Source: Nostoc desertorum CM1-VF14 (GTDB taxonomy: Bacteria; Cyanobacteriota; Cyanobacteriia; Cyanobacteriales; Nostocaceae). From it: a stretch of 44,781 nucleotides of DNA. Below are positions 24,660-32,990 of this stretch, piece after piece. The DNA lies in assembly GCA_019359245.1 (NCBI GenBank), contig JAHHHR010000058.1, positions 1 through 44,781 on the forward strand. Direction: 5' to 3'. The notes beneath the pieces are model-generated. The model saw only the letters and a list, made by a program, of their open reading frames with translations. It searched no databases and was not told where the DNA came from. A program made the position numbers and the translations under genes. How positions within the stretch are numbered: the first letter of the stretch is position 1; each line of letters opens with the position of its first letter.

Positions 24660-24774
24660 CACTGTAGCTGGCGTGTTGATGATTTCATAGCCAGCACAAG
24701 TATTGCAAAAACTTAAATCGGCGGCATGAGTGCAATGCCGCTTCATTTCCATGCGTCAAAATACTGGAGGAGAT

Positions 24775-27700
24775 ATGAATATAATTGATACACATCAGAC
24801 GAATAATCAGCTAGCTCCCAACCATTGGCATGAATGGGTAGTCAATTCAGCCGTTGACCCCAAACTCACTGCGCTAAATGTCCGCTCTCTAAATGGTTCG
24901 GAAGTATATGAATACCTTTTATACGCTCTGCCCCAAACTGCCAGACGCAACGATGGGCGATTGCGTGATGGGTATTTGAAAAGATATGCCCACGTAGAGT
25001 CGGGCGCATGGTGGGTTAGTGGACTCGACCCGCTCAATAATTGGCTACCGATGGACTGGGGACGGATGAAACCTGATTGTCCTCGTTTGGAATGGGACAA
25101 GACAACTCAAGAACAAACCCAAAAGCCCGTTAAATATGAATCACCACCCAAAACTCCCAACCGAGTTACATATCTGAGAGTCCCTCTGCACATTTGGCGG
25201 TTGATAGCCCTACGCTATGACGTGCCGATGCCAGAGCATATTACCGTTACCTCTGAAGGTGAAGCTTTAGGGTTTTGGGCTTGGGTCATGGCACACCCCG
25301 AAATCCCTGTATGCCTTACGGAGGGCGAGAAGAAGGCTGCTTGTCTCATAACTTTAGGCTTTGTAGCGATCGCACTCCCTGGAATCTGGAACGGGCGCGT
25401 CGGTAAGGAAGACTTGGAATACCTGCACCCCGATTTAGTGCCAATGGCTCAACACAAGCGGAAATTTGTTATTCTCTTCGACTACGAAACCAAACCCAAA
25501 ACCAAACAGCAAGTTTTTGCTGCTACTCGCCGCACCTGTCAAGTCATTCTCCAACTTACTGGAGAGTGTGAAGTAGCGCTACTCCCTGGCCCCGAAAAAG
25601 GAATTGACGATTGGGTTGTAGCTTTGGGTAAAAAGGCAGACAAAGCAGTGTCCACGATGATTGCTGATGCCTTGAGAATCAGCGAGTTAAACCAAAGATT
25701 TTTCGTGAATCGCGCTAGGGGACTTCACAAATTCAAACCTAATATTGTCGTTAATACTCGTTATCTCTCCACAGTCATCCGCTCTCTGCCTCAATCTGGG
25801 TTAGTTGGTTTGGCTTCTGACATGGGTACTGGCAAGACTGAAATCTTGGCAATGATTAGAAAAGATAACCCCCAACTCAGCTTTTTGAACAACGGGCATC
25901 GGGTTACTTTGCTGAAAAATCTCAGCGATCGCCTACAAACTGCCATGTACTCTGCGATTTCTTGCGGTGACTGGGCTAAAGCGAAGGCTCTCAGCATTAC
26001 CGTAGACTCGCTGTATAAAATGGCGAACGATTTACAGGCTTATGACATTCTTTTTATTGATGAAGCCTGCCAGTACCTCGCTCACTTGCTAAAATCGAAA
26101 ACTTGCAAGGAACACCGGGGGGCTATTCTGGAAGTGCTGGAGTATCTGGTTTACAATGCCAAGCTGGTTGTTTTGGCAGATGCTCACCTCGATGATCTGA
26201 CCATTGAGTTTTTTATGCGAATGCGACCGGCGGATGAAAAACCCTACATCATCAAAAATGAATATCGCTCTGGTGGTCGTCAGGTTTATTGGTACGAGGG
26301 GAAAAACAGCAGTGCAATTGTTGCCGAGTTTCATGCTCAGTTGATGCTGGGTAAAAAGTTGATGATGGTCAGTGATAGTAAGCGGTTCATCAAAAAACTG
26401 GAACGAGCGCTCAATGATGGTTCAACAATTGATGATGCTGATGATACACCGGAATCAGCCGAAGACCGCAAGTTAAGGGTGTGGGCTATTCATTCGGAAA
26501 ACAGTGGCAGTGAGGAAAATGTCATCTTTATCCGAGAGATTAACATTGCTATTAAGGATATCGATGCTTTTTTGATTACTCCCAGTCTCAGTTCAGGGGT
26601 TGACATTTCCAGCTATCATTTTGATGCCGTGTTTGGCGTGTTTCATGCTGTCTCGCAATCAGCTACAGAATGCGCCCAGCAATTATGGCGGTATCGTCCT
26701 GATGTTCCCATGTATGTTTGGGTGGCTCCACGTCCTCCCTTTGGTTACGGCGAAACTAATGCCCGTCGCATCAAGGAAAGGATTCTTCAAACGAATGAGA
26801 TGACCGCTTTTCTGATTCGCATTAACCGGGAAACTGGCAAACGTGGGGCTGAAAAGGACTGGGCGTTGGATACCAGTTGTCAGATTGAGGGGCAAAGGAA
26901 TTGGTCGATTAATAATTTACGGGCTGATTTGCGATTGCTATTAGAGGAAATGGGGAATACGATTATTCCTTTGGGCGACGGTGGTGATGAAGCGACTTCG
27001 CGGTGGATGAAGGCGGCGGGTATTGCCATCGATGAGGAGCATTACCGCAAAGTTGCTAACGCCAAAGATATTGATAGAAGGACTTATGCGGCTAGGCAGC
27101 ACCAAGACTATCTCAAACCAGAAGAGGTTTTGGAATGTGAGAAGTTCCGCATACAGGATACTTATGGCATGAGCGTTACCCCGGAATTGGTTGAGCAAGA
27201 TGACTCTGGGCGGTTAATTAAGAAGATAGTCGCACTGGAGGCAATATTAGCAGCTCCGGGGGAAATGATTACCGATGACGACCTTGGGCGAGAGTTTGTT
27301 GCACCGCCCTCTGTTGTGGTGGAACGCGATAAGTCGGAGCGCTCGCGCTTGGCAATCTGTACTGACTGGAGCAATCATTCCACGTCTTGGCTTATGCGTC
27401 ATCGCTTGGGACTTAGGGCTGTGTTGGTGGATCTCATGGCTGGGGTTGAGATCAAAGGGGATGAGGCGATGATTCAGGTTTTAGCCGAGTTCTCTAAACG
27501 CAACGCATCTCACGTTAAAGGTATCCTCAACCTGACCATTCCGCTATCGGAGTCTCCTGTGTGGATTTTGAGCCAGTATCTCTCGCAACTGGGTTTGTCC
27601 ACTGAGTCGCGGCGACCGCTTGAAGATGGGCAGCGTGTTCGGTACTATCGGCTCAATACTGAGGATGTAGAGTTTGTCCAAAAGGTGCTGGATTATCGTC

Positions 27701-28074
27701 AAAGGCAACGGGAGGAGAAGGAACGTAAACGGCAAGAGTCACTTGAACTTCAGGCGGCTTATGCGGCTAGGATACACTCTCAATATGGGATTAACCCGCC
27801 GTCCACACCCACCTTTAATGAAAGTGGAAGTAATAATCGGGGGGGTATGGACACAGAGGTAGAACTCAGTGATTCTTGGTGGGAGCGGGTTAAATATTAT
27901 GCTCAGTTAGCGATTGAACGTGTAGAGAATGGGGTTGATGCAGTAAAGGAATTACTCAGTACTCTAACGATTGATGAACGGTGGGGCGTGATCTTGAAGT
28001 TTGAGGATGTTGACCCTGATAAATTTGGTCAACTGATAGCCAAAGCGCCCGATTGGGTGAAGTGGATGGCGTAA
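24775..28074 (+). CDS. CyRepA1-type plasmid replication protein (DUF3854 plus helicase)
   Basis: A 1099-residue protein from ATG 24775, chosen for the GGAGGAG seven bases before it. It has the layout of the cyanobacterial CyRepA1 family (as on Synechocystis pSYSA): a DUF3854, TOPRIM-like region (about 165-290; VCLTEGEKKAACLITLGF, FVILFDYETKPKTKQQ, GPEKGIDDWVVALG), then a superfamily-2-like helicase with Walker A SDMGTGKTE (about 346-354), Walker B DILFIDEAC (about 422-430), and the later motif region SSGVDISSYHFDAVFGVFHA with QLWRYRPDVPMYVW. The tail is helical. It should start plasmid replication and unwind DNA. Its 3' part exists in three decayed copies further right. Confidence 0.88.
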   Translation: MNIIDTHQTNNQLAPNHWHEWVVNSAVDPKLTALNVRSLNGSEVYEYLLYALPQTARRNDGRLRDGYLKRYAHVESGAWWVSGLDPLNNWLPMDWGRMKPDCPRLEWDKTTQEQTQKPVKYESPPKTPNRVTYLRVPLHIWRLIALRYDVPMPEHITVTSEGEALGFWAWVMAHPEIPVCLTEGEKKAACLITLGFVAIALPGIWNGRVGKEDLEYLHPDLVPMAQHKRKFVILFDYETKPKTKQQVFAATRRTCQVILQLTGECEVALLPGPEKGIDDWVVALGKKADKAVSTMIADALRISELNQRFFVNRARGLHKFKPNIVVNTRYLSTVIRSLPQSGLVGLASDMGTGKTEILAMIRKDNPQLSFLNNGHRVTLLKNLSDRLQTAMYSAISCGDWAKAKALSITVDSLYKMANDLQAYDILFIDEACQYLAHLLKSKTCKEHRGAILEVLEYLVYNAKLVVLADAHLDDLTIEFFMRMRPADEKPYIIKNEYRSGGRQVYWYEGKNSSAIVAEFHAQLMLGKKLMMVSDSKRFIKKLERALNDGSTIDDADDTPESAEDRKLRVWAIHSENSGSEENVIFIREINIAIKDIDAFLITPSLSSGVDISSYHFDAVFGVFHAVSQSATECAQQLWRYRPDVPMYVWVAPRPPFGYGETNARRIKERILQTNEMTAFLIRINRETGKRGAEKDWALDTSCQIEGQRNWSINNLRADLRLLLEEMGNTIIPLGDGGDEATSRWMKAAGIAIDEEHYRKVANAKDIDRRTYAARQHQDYLKPEEVLECEKFRIQDTYGMSVTPELVEQDDSGRLIKKIVALEAILAAPGEMITDDDLGREFVAPPSVVVERDKSERSRLAICTDWSNHSTSWLMRHRLGLRAVLVDLMAGVEIKGDEAMIQVLAEFSKRNASHVKGILNLTIPLSESPVWILSQYLSQLGLSTESRRPLEDGQRVRYYRLNTEDVEFVQKVLDYRQRQREEKERKRQESLELQAAYAARIHSQYGINPPSTPTFNESGSNNRGGMDTEVELSDSWWERVKYYAQLAIERVENGVDAVKELLSTLTIDERWGVILKFEDVDPDKFGQLIAKAPDWVKWMA

Positions 28075-28188
28075 TAGTCACGTTTCCCAATAAGTGTGAG
28101 TATTAATGCTTGCGCTTCTTGAAGCCGAAGCACTTTCTTGTCCAGTTGCTTTAGGGCTAAAGTCTTTGTGTCTTCAGCTTTCGTCCCG

Positions 28189-28491
28189 ATGTCGTTTTAT
28201 TCCCATTTCCCAACATTTCCTCCACAAGTAGAAGCGATCAAGCGATCGCTACGGTGGACGCTACCTCCTGCTTATCCGCTTTTGGTGGTGGACTGCCAGC
28301 ATTTATTACCCGTTCAATATCTATCTGTTTTGCTTCAGGTGTGTTGCCACAGATGGGTTGAGAAAAAACTGAGTTGTTGTCGGATGTGTCTGAGCGAAAT
28401 TATGACGATTGCGAACGCGTTCACGGGTCTGGGTATTAGACATTTAGGCTACCGTCGAAGGTATAACATCGGTGAGTACACCTTTTTCTGA
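28189..28491 (+). CDS. possible small protein downstream of CyRepA1
   Basis: A frame of 100 codons from ATG 28189 (FYSHFPTFPPQVEAIKRSLR, then TLPPAYPLLVVDCQHLLPVQ and RWVEKKLSCCRMCLSEIMTI). The composition and the CCxxC-like cysteines (SCCRMC) look protein-like. Its last 16 codons run antisense through a decayed minus-strand gene, so the original end is probably lost. No family recognised; it may be a truncated gene. Confidence 0.35.
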   Translation: MSFYSHFPTFPPQVEAIKRSLRWTLPPAYPLLVVDCQHLLPVQYLSVLLQVCCHRWVEKKLSCCRMCLSEIMTIANAFTGLGIRHLGYRRRYNIGEYTFF

Positions 28492-28711
28492 AAGCGACTT
28501 TGCATCAAATCGACATTTAGTTTTAAGACTGCTTAGACCACCAGTTATTTTTATCACTTCGGCATCATCTATTACTGTGAACAAACTTTTCTTTTCTAGC
28601 TTTGTATTTTTCACGAAGATTATCCGTCAGAGAATGCTGAGATAATACCATTCTTTTTTCGGTTCCGTTAAGTCGTGAAGGGGCCAAATAAGCAGTGGTT
28701 CCGAAAGTTCG
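28444..28711 (-). pseudogene. carboxy-terminal remnant of an unidentified gene
   Basis: Two overlapping minus-strand frames join into one plausible protein tail: LRTFGTTAYLAPSRLNGTEK, RMVLSQHSLTDNLREKYKAR, then (after a one-base shift near 28582) KSLFTVIDDAEVIKITGGLS, SLKTKCRFDAKSLSEKGVLT and DVIPSTVA before a stop at 28444. The shift and the lack of an upstream part mark it as a pseudogene. The parent family was not recognised. Confidence 0.5.
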
Positions 28712-28925
28712 CAACCGTATTTTCAGAAAAATATACAGCAAAGAAGCAAATAATAACCTTATAATATAGCAATCGTATTTGATTTTTGCTCTATTGGTAC
28801 AAAGGAAAAGAAGCATCTTGACTGTTAAAAGTTTCCTTTTCCCTACTAGGGGCAAGTAAGTTCAAAAATCAAAGTGGATTGCTATATAAATCTGGAAAAA
28901 TTCTTACTTCAAGAAGGTAGATTGA

Positions 28926-30047
28926 ATGAAAATATTAAAATTAACAACTTTATTTTTTCTACTAGGAGCAATAATATATAGTCCATTAGTTGATGCTAAA
29001 AATTTGCCGGATATTTTAGAGCTAGGAAGAGAATCAAGATCACTGTTAGTGCAAGTTAACACTCAAGATGCAGAAGCCTACTATAACCGAGGTGGTACTC
29101 GCCTTGGATCAGGAGATGTGAAAGGGGCAATTGAAGATTTCAACCAAGCCCTACGTATTAATCCTAACTATGCAGATGTCTACTCTAAGCGAGGTAATGC
29201 CCGCCTTCTATCGGGAGATATGAAAGGGGCAATTGAAGATTATAATCAAGCATTGCGTATTAATCCTAACGATGCAGAAGCCTACTATAACCGAGGTGGT
29301 ACTCGCCTTGCATCGAGAGATGTGAAAGGGGCAATTGAAGATTTCAATCAAGCCCTGCGTATTAATCCTAACTATGGAGAGGTTTACTCTATCCGAGGTG
29401 CTGCACGCTTTGCATCGGGAAATGTGAAAGGGGCAATTGAAGATTTCAACCAAGCCCTTCGTATTAATCCTAACGATGCAAATGCCTACCATAACAGAGG
29501 TACTGCTCGCTTTGATTCAGGAGATGTCAAAGGAGCAACTGAAGATTTCAACCAAGCCCTGCGTATTAATCCTAACGATGCAAAAGCCTACTCTAGCCGA
29601 GGTACTGCCCGCCTTGGTTCAGGAGATGTGAAAGAGGCAATTGAAGATTCTAACCAAGCATTGCGTATTAATCCTAACGATGCAAAAGCCTACTCTATCC
29701 GAGGTGCTGCCCGCCTTGTATCGGGAGATGTGAAAGAGGGAATTGAAGATTTCAACCAAGCCTTGCGTATTAATCCTAACGATGCAGAAGCCTACTATAT
29801 CCGAGGTTCTGCCCGTTTGGGATCAAAAGATGTCAAAGGAGCAATTGAAGATTCTAACCAAGCATTGCGTATTAATCCTAACTTTGCAGAAGCCTACTAT
29901 ATCCGAGGTGCTGCCCGTTTGGGATCAAAAGATGTCAAAGGGGCGATTGCCGATTTGCAAAAAGCATCTGAACTATTTCAACAACAAGGTAAAATAGCTA
30001 AATCTCAATATACTCTCAATTTAATTAACAAGATAGACAATAGATAA
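28926..30047 (+). CDS. exported tetratricopeptide-repeat protein
   Basis: A 373-residue protein with a signal peptide (MKILKLTTLFFLLGAIIYSP, likely cleavage near VDA-KN at about residue 24) and nine TPR units of 34 residues with the pattern AYYNRGxARLxSGDVKGAIE followed by DFNQALRINPNDA. The protein should act as a binding scaffold in the periplasm. The repeats are unusually alike at DNA level. Start ATG 28926 with AAGAAGG about 8 bases upstream. No linked enzyme gene indicates a partner. Confidence 0.85.
   Translation: MKILKLTTLFFLLGAIIYSPLVDAKNLPDILELGRESRSLLVQVNTQDAEAYYNRGGTRLGSGDVKGAIEDFNQALRINPNYADVYSKRGNARLLSGDMKGAIEDYNQALRINPNDAEAYYNRGGTRLASRDVKGAIEDFNQALRINPNYGEVYSIRGAARFASGNVKGAIEDFNQALRINPNDANAYHNRGTARFDSGDVKGATEDFNQALRINPNDAKAYSSRGTARLGSGDVKEAIEDSNQALRINPNDAKAYSIRGAARLVSGDVKEGIEDFNQALRINPNDAEAYYIRGSARLGSKDVKGAIEDSNQALRINPNFAEAYYIRGAARLGSKDVKGAIADLQKASELFQQQGKIAKSQYTLNLINKIDNR
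29068..29985 (+). repeat. nine 102-bp coding repeats (TPR units)
   Basis: Each unit carries nearly the same text, for example GCAATTGAAGATTTCAACCA followed by AGCCCTGCGTATTAATCCTA, with small changes. The high identity between units points to recent amplification or gene conversion. Confidence 0.85.
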
Positions 30048-30434
30048 ATCTGAACGAAGATTTCCCTCAAGTGCAACCGTGCAAGAAAGCGGGAGCAGCC
30101 GAACCGATAGAGACGCTTGCAGTACAATAATTTCCGTTTTAATACACACATGGCAGCAACTTGACATTGATTAAAAGGTTCTCGAATAAAATAGAGTGCA
30201 TCGCGTTTTTGAACTTTCATACCGCCTCTATTCCAACTGACCCAACGAGTTATAAATTTTTTCTCCTGTTCGCGATGTTCAATAGCAACATTGAAGTCGG
30301 CTGGCTGCTAGGGAAACCATAGCAGTATAAATTAATACTGTCGCTTTCTTTGAGGAGTTGTATTGAACCATCTTTTAGCAGTGCTAGCATAGAAAATAAG
30401 CTGCAATGTACGTCTGTGTGAGCATTAGTTGCAG
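30048..30434. other. intergenic region with a possible decayed minus-strand gene
   Basis: About 390 bp. On the minus strand, broken frames read LLKDGSIQLLKESDSINLYC and EKKFITRWVSWNRGGMKVQK, then RDALYFIREPFN, which look protein-like but are out of frame with each other and have stops. It may be a remnant; no family recognised. No repeat seen. Confidence 0.3.
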
Positions 30435-31436
30435 CTAAAGATTGAATGATTGTGTCAGCACAATTTTCCCAATTGCTTGACCTGACTCAGCATATTGATG
30501 GGCAGAAGCAATTTCAGCCATGCTGAAGATTTTATCCAGATGTGGATGTACCTTGCCTTCATCCACCAATTGAGCCAACTTTGACAAAATCTCTCCATGA
30601 TGGGCGCGACCTTTACCAAACAGCATGGGAATCAGCATAAAAACTAGATGCAGCGTTAATCCTTTTAGATGCAGTAAAGTTAAGTCTTGATGGGATAGCG
30701 AAACAATGGAAACAATGGTTCCATTGAGCTTTGCAGCTTTGAAGGCATTCTGAATATTGTCGTTACCAACTGTATCAAACACTACGTCAAACCCCTCCCC
30801 ATCCGTATGCTCTGCCACAAATTCTTCAACAGGTTGTTGCTGATAGTTGATGATGACATCTGCACCCAACCGACGAGCGATTATCCCTTTCTCATTACTA
30901 GAGACCAAGGCGAATACCGTTGCTCCTGCCCACTTTATCAGTTGAACGGCTATATGACCTACACCCCCAGTCGCTCCATAAACTAAAACCTTTTGCCCTG
31001 GCTGAATCTTGGCGCGATCAATCAGTCCTTCCCAAGCTGTAATTGAAACTAAGGGAAGTGCAGCCGCTTCTGCCATTGTGATAGATACTGGCTTATGAGC
31101 AACCAAGTTAGCATCAACCAACATATATTCTGCCAAGGCTCCACCCAAACCTTTCACGCCGCCGGCACAAGCATAAACTTCATTCCCAACCTGGAAATCA
31201 TTAACTCCTACTCCTACTGCTTCGACCGTTCCTGCTACATCTCCATGCAAAACAGCTGGAAGGGCAGGCGTAATATCCGCCAAAAGCCCTTGTCGGATCT
31301 TCAAATCAACTGGATTGATACTTGTCGCACCCACTCGAATTAGGACATGGTGAGGAAGAATCAAAGGAATCGGCAAATCTGCTTCTCTAAAAATATTTGA
31401 ACCGCCAAATTGGTCAATGACTAGCGCTTTCATCAT
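30435..31436 (-). CDS. zinc-independent MDR oxidoreductase (quinone oxidoreductase-like)
   Basis: A 333-residue enzyme from the ATG at 31436 (MMKALVIDQFGG), with GGGAAAAC upstream; the frame is open to 31475. It has the GroES-like amino domain (SINPVDLKIRQG, HGDVAGTVEAVG) and a Rossmann domain with the nucleotide loop VLVYGATGGVGHIAVQLIKW. The zinc-ligand cysteines of alcohol dehydrogenases are absent, so it belongs to the quinone-reductase or alkenal-reductase group that uses NADPH. An HxlR regulator is divergent 99 bp away, a common pairing for detoxification enzymes responding to electrophiles. Confidence 0.88.
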   Translation of the reverse strand: MMKALVIDQFGGSNIFREADLPIPLILPHHVLIRVGATSINPVDLKIRQGLLADITPALPAVLHGDVAGTVEAVGVGVNDFQVGNEVYACAGGVKGLGGALAEYMLVDANLVAHKPVSITMAEAAALPLVSITAWEGLIDRAKIQPGQKVLVYGATGGVGHIAVQLIKWAGATVFALVSSNEKGIIARRLGADVIINYQQQPVEEFVAEHTDGEGFDVVFDTVGNDNIQNAFKAAKLNGTIVSIVSLSHQDLTLLHLKGLTLHLVFMLIPMLFGKGRAHHGEILSKLAQLVDEGKVHPHLDKIFSMAEIASAHQYAESGQAIGKIVLTQSFNL

Positions 31437-31534
31437 CTTGTTTTCCCGCAGTAATCTAGATTTGCAACGTATCATTGCAATACATCTGTCCGCAAGGATT
31501 TACACATTGGTGCAATAGTTACTTTTTGGTAAAC
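31437..31534. promoter_or_regulatory. divergent promoter region of the oxidoreductase and HxlR genes
   Basis: The 98 bp between the two chosen starts must hold both promoters and probably the HxlR operator. ATTGCAATAC and the later GGTGCAATAG suggest repeated half-sites, but no clear dyad is seen. Confidence 0.4.
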
Positions 31535-31987
31535 ATGGTTCTAAATCCTGATTCTAATGATTCTCAATTGACCTACTTGCCTCAACCAGCGCTTGAGCGG
31601 ATTGCCAAGATGAATCTGTTTGACACCAAATGCGCTGCTCATCAAATGCTAGAAATCATTGCCAATAAATGGACAGTTTTGATCGTTTATGCTCTGACTC
31701 AAGGCAAAAAGCGATATGGCCAACTCAAACAACAGATTGTTGGTATCTCGCCGAAAATGCTGATTCAGAACTTGCGAAATTTAGAGCGCTATGGGTTAGT
31801 TGAGCGAGAGGTGTATCTATCCGTCCCCCCAAGAGTCGAATATTCACTCACTCCACTGGGGGCTTCTCTAGTGGAACCATTGGCAATACTGGGTGAGTGG
31901 GCATATCAACACATTACAGATGTAAAAACGGCGATGGAACATTATGATCGCAATCCAGAAACCAGCGATTACTGGGAACTAAAGTAG
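31535..31987 (+). CDS. HxlR-family transcriptional regulator
   Basis: A 150-residue winged-helix regulator from ATG 31535. CAAHQMLEIIANKWTVLIVY, then LTQGKKRYGQLKQQIVGISP and KMLIQNLRNLERYGLVEREV with VPPRVEYSLTPLGASL form the full HxlR signature. The cysteine at the head of the domain (DTKCAAHQ) is the usual redox or electrophile sensor in this family. It probably controls the divergent oxidoreductase. An earlier in-frame start (31475) would overlap that gene and is disfavoured. Confidence 0.88.
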   Translation: MVLNPDSNDSQLTYLPQPALERIAKMNLFDTKCAAHQMLEIIANKWTVLIVYALTQGKKRYGQLKQQIVGISPKMLIQNLRNLERYGLVEREVYLSVPPRVEYSLTPLGASLVEPLAILGEWAYQHITDVKTAMEHYDRNPETSDYWELK

Positions 31988-32003
31988 CTAAGACACAGCT
32001 CCC

Positions 32004-32202
32004 GCGGGTTCGGTATTATCGGCATTGCGCTCAGTTAGTAGTGGAACGGGTTGAATACGGGGTTGATGCTGTGAAAGAATTACTCAGTACCCTAACGATT
32101 GATGAGCGTTGCGGCGTGATGCTGGAGTTTGAAAACGCAAGCCCTGACAAATTTGCTCAACTGGTGACAGATGCGCCCAATTGGACTAAATGGATAGCTT
32201 GA
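32004..32202 (+). pseudogene. 3'-end remnant of a CyRepA1 gene (copy 1)
   Basis: VERVEYGVDAVKELLSTLTI followed by DERCGVMLEFENASPDKFAQ and LVTDAPNWTKWIA then stop closely matches the last 60 residues of the intact CyRepA1 (IERVENGVDAVKELLSTLTI, DERWGVILKFEDVDPDKFGQ). There is no start or upstream part; it begins just after the HxlR gene. It is in the same orientation as the intact gene. Confidence 0.85.
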
Positions 32203-32291
32203 GTTGTTGCTTTGAGTTGCTCCCTCAAGCACAAACGAGTGATCATCTCTAGAGGGTCATGCTCTGCTTGTGACAATTTTATGGAGAACTA

Positions 32292-32756
32292 TCAGTTTTG
32301 GGAAGAACTATTCAAGAGCTTTGTCATTAGAAAACGCTCGTGTTTTTGATAGCCAACTCGATGGTACAGGCGCTGGGCTTTTGGGTTTTCAAAATCTACT
32401 TCTAGATGAAGGGCTTGAACTCCTAAAGTATGGCAAATCTCCTCTGCAAATCTCAAAGTCTGCGTACCGATACCTTGTCCGCGATGCTGTGGGCGAAGAT
32501 AAAATTCATCCACAAAAGCATCTCGACCTCGGTACTCTAGGCTGTACCCTAACGTCAAAATAATATAGCCAATCACCTCATCCTCTTGCCAAATCAGCCA
32601 TGTTTGTCCAAAAAATTCATTACTCAAAAACTGTATTAGTACATCGCGAACGTTATTTTTATCAAATGCTAGGTTTTCGGTTTCATGAAACTCCTCAACA
32701 AGTTCTAAAACAAGACTTAGATCGGAGATTGTGGCTTTTTGATAGTTAATATTCAC
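32292..32756 (-). CDS. GNAT-family N-acetyltransferase
   Basis: A 154-residue acetyltransferase with the acetyl-CoA loop RPQHRGQGIGTQTLRFAEEI (about residues 88-107) and the preceding strand AFVDEFYLRP. The end NPKAQRLYHRVGYQKHERFL is the typical motif-B region. It would transfer an acetyl group from acetyl-CoA to an amine, substrate unknown. Start ATG 32756. Alone, between a CyRepA1 remnant and the peptidase gene. Confidence 0.88.
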   Translation of the reverse strand: MNINYQKATISDLSLVLELVEEFHETENLAFDKNNVRDVLIQFLSNEFFGQTWLIWQEDEVIGYIILTLGYSLEYRGRDAFVDEFYLRPQHRGQGIGTQTLRFAEEICHTLGVQALHLEVDFENPKAQRLYHRVGYQKHERFLMTKLLNSSSQN

Positions 32757-32990
32757 AATACATCATGTGAGCATGGCCAAAACACCAAGTGTCAATCACC
32801 TAATCGGAGCTGATTGAAATTACAGCACTTCCGCCAGCTATGAGGTACATCCTAAAAGCTGAAAGCGATGATCGCAGAGGGGTAAGGAGAAAATTATATT
32901 GCATAATAGCCGGAAGCGCTGTATTTCCAATTAATTAGCGATCACTCTTGGTTAGATAAGTCTGTTTTATATGAACTTTTTGTCCTCAAG

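Noticed and set aside
24730..24774. Earlier start for CyRepA1 at ATG 24730
   Set aside because: ATG 24775 has a GGAGGAG site at ideal distance, while 24730 has none.
28565..28855. 96-residue minus-strand protein
   Set aside because: Only its last part looks protein-like and continues in another frame as a pseudogene tail; the hydrophobic first half is AT-rich intergenic sequence.
29068..29985. CRISPR or satellite array
   Set aside because: The 102-bp period equals the 34-residue TPR unit and the whole array is one reading frame with a signal peptide.
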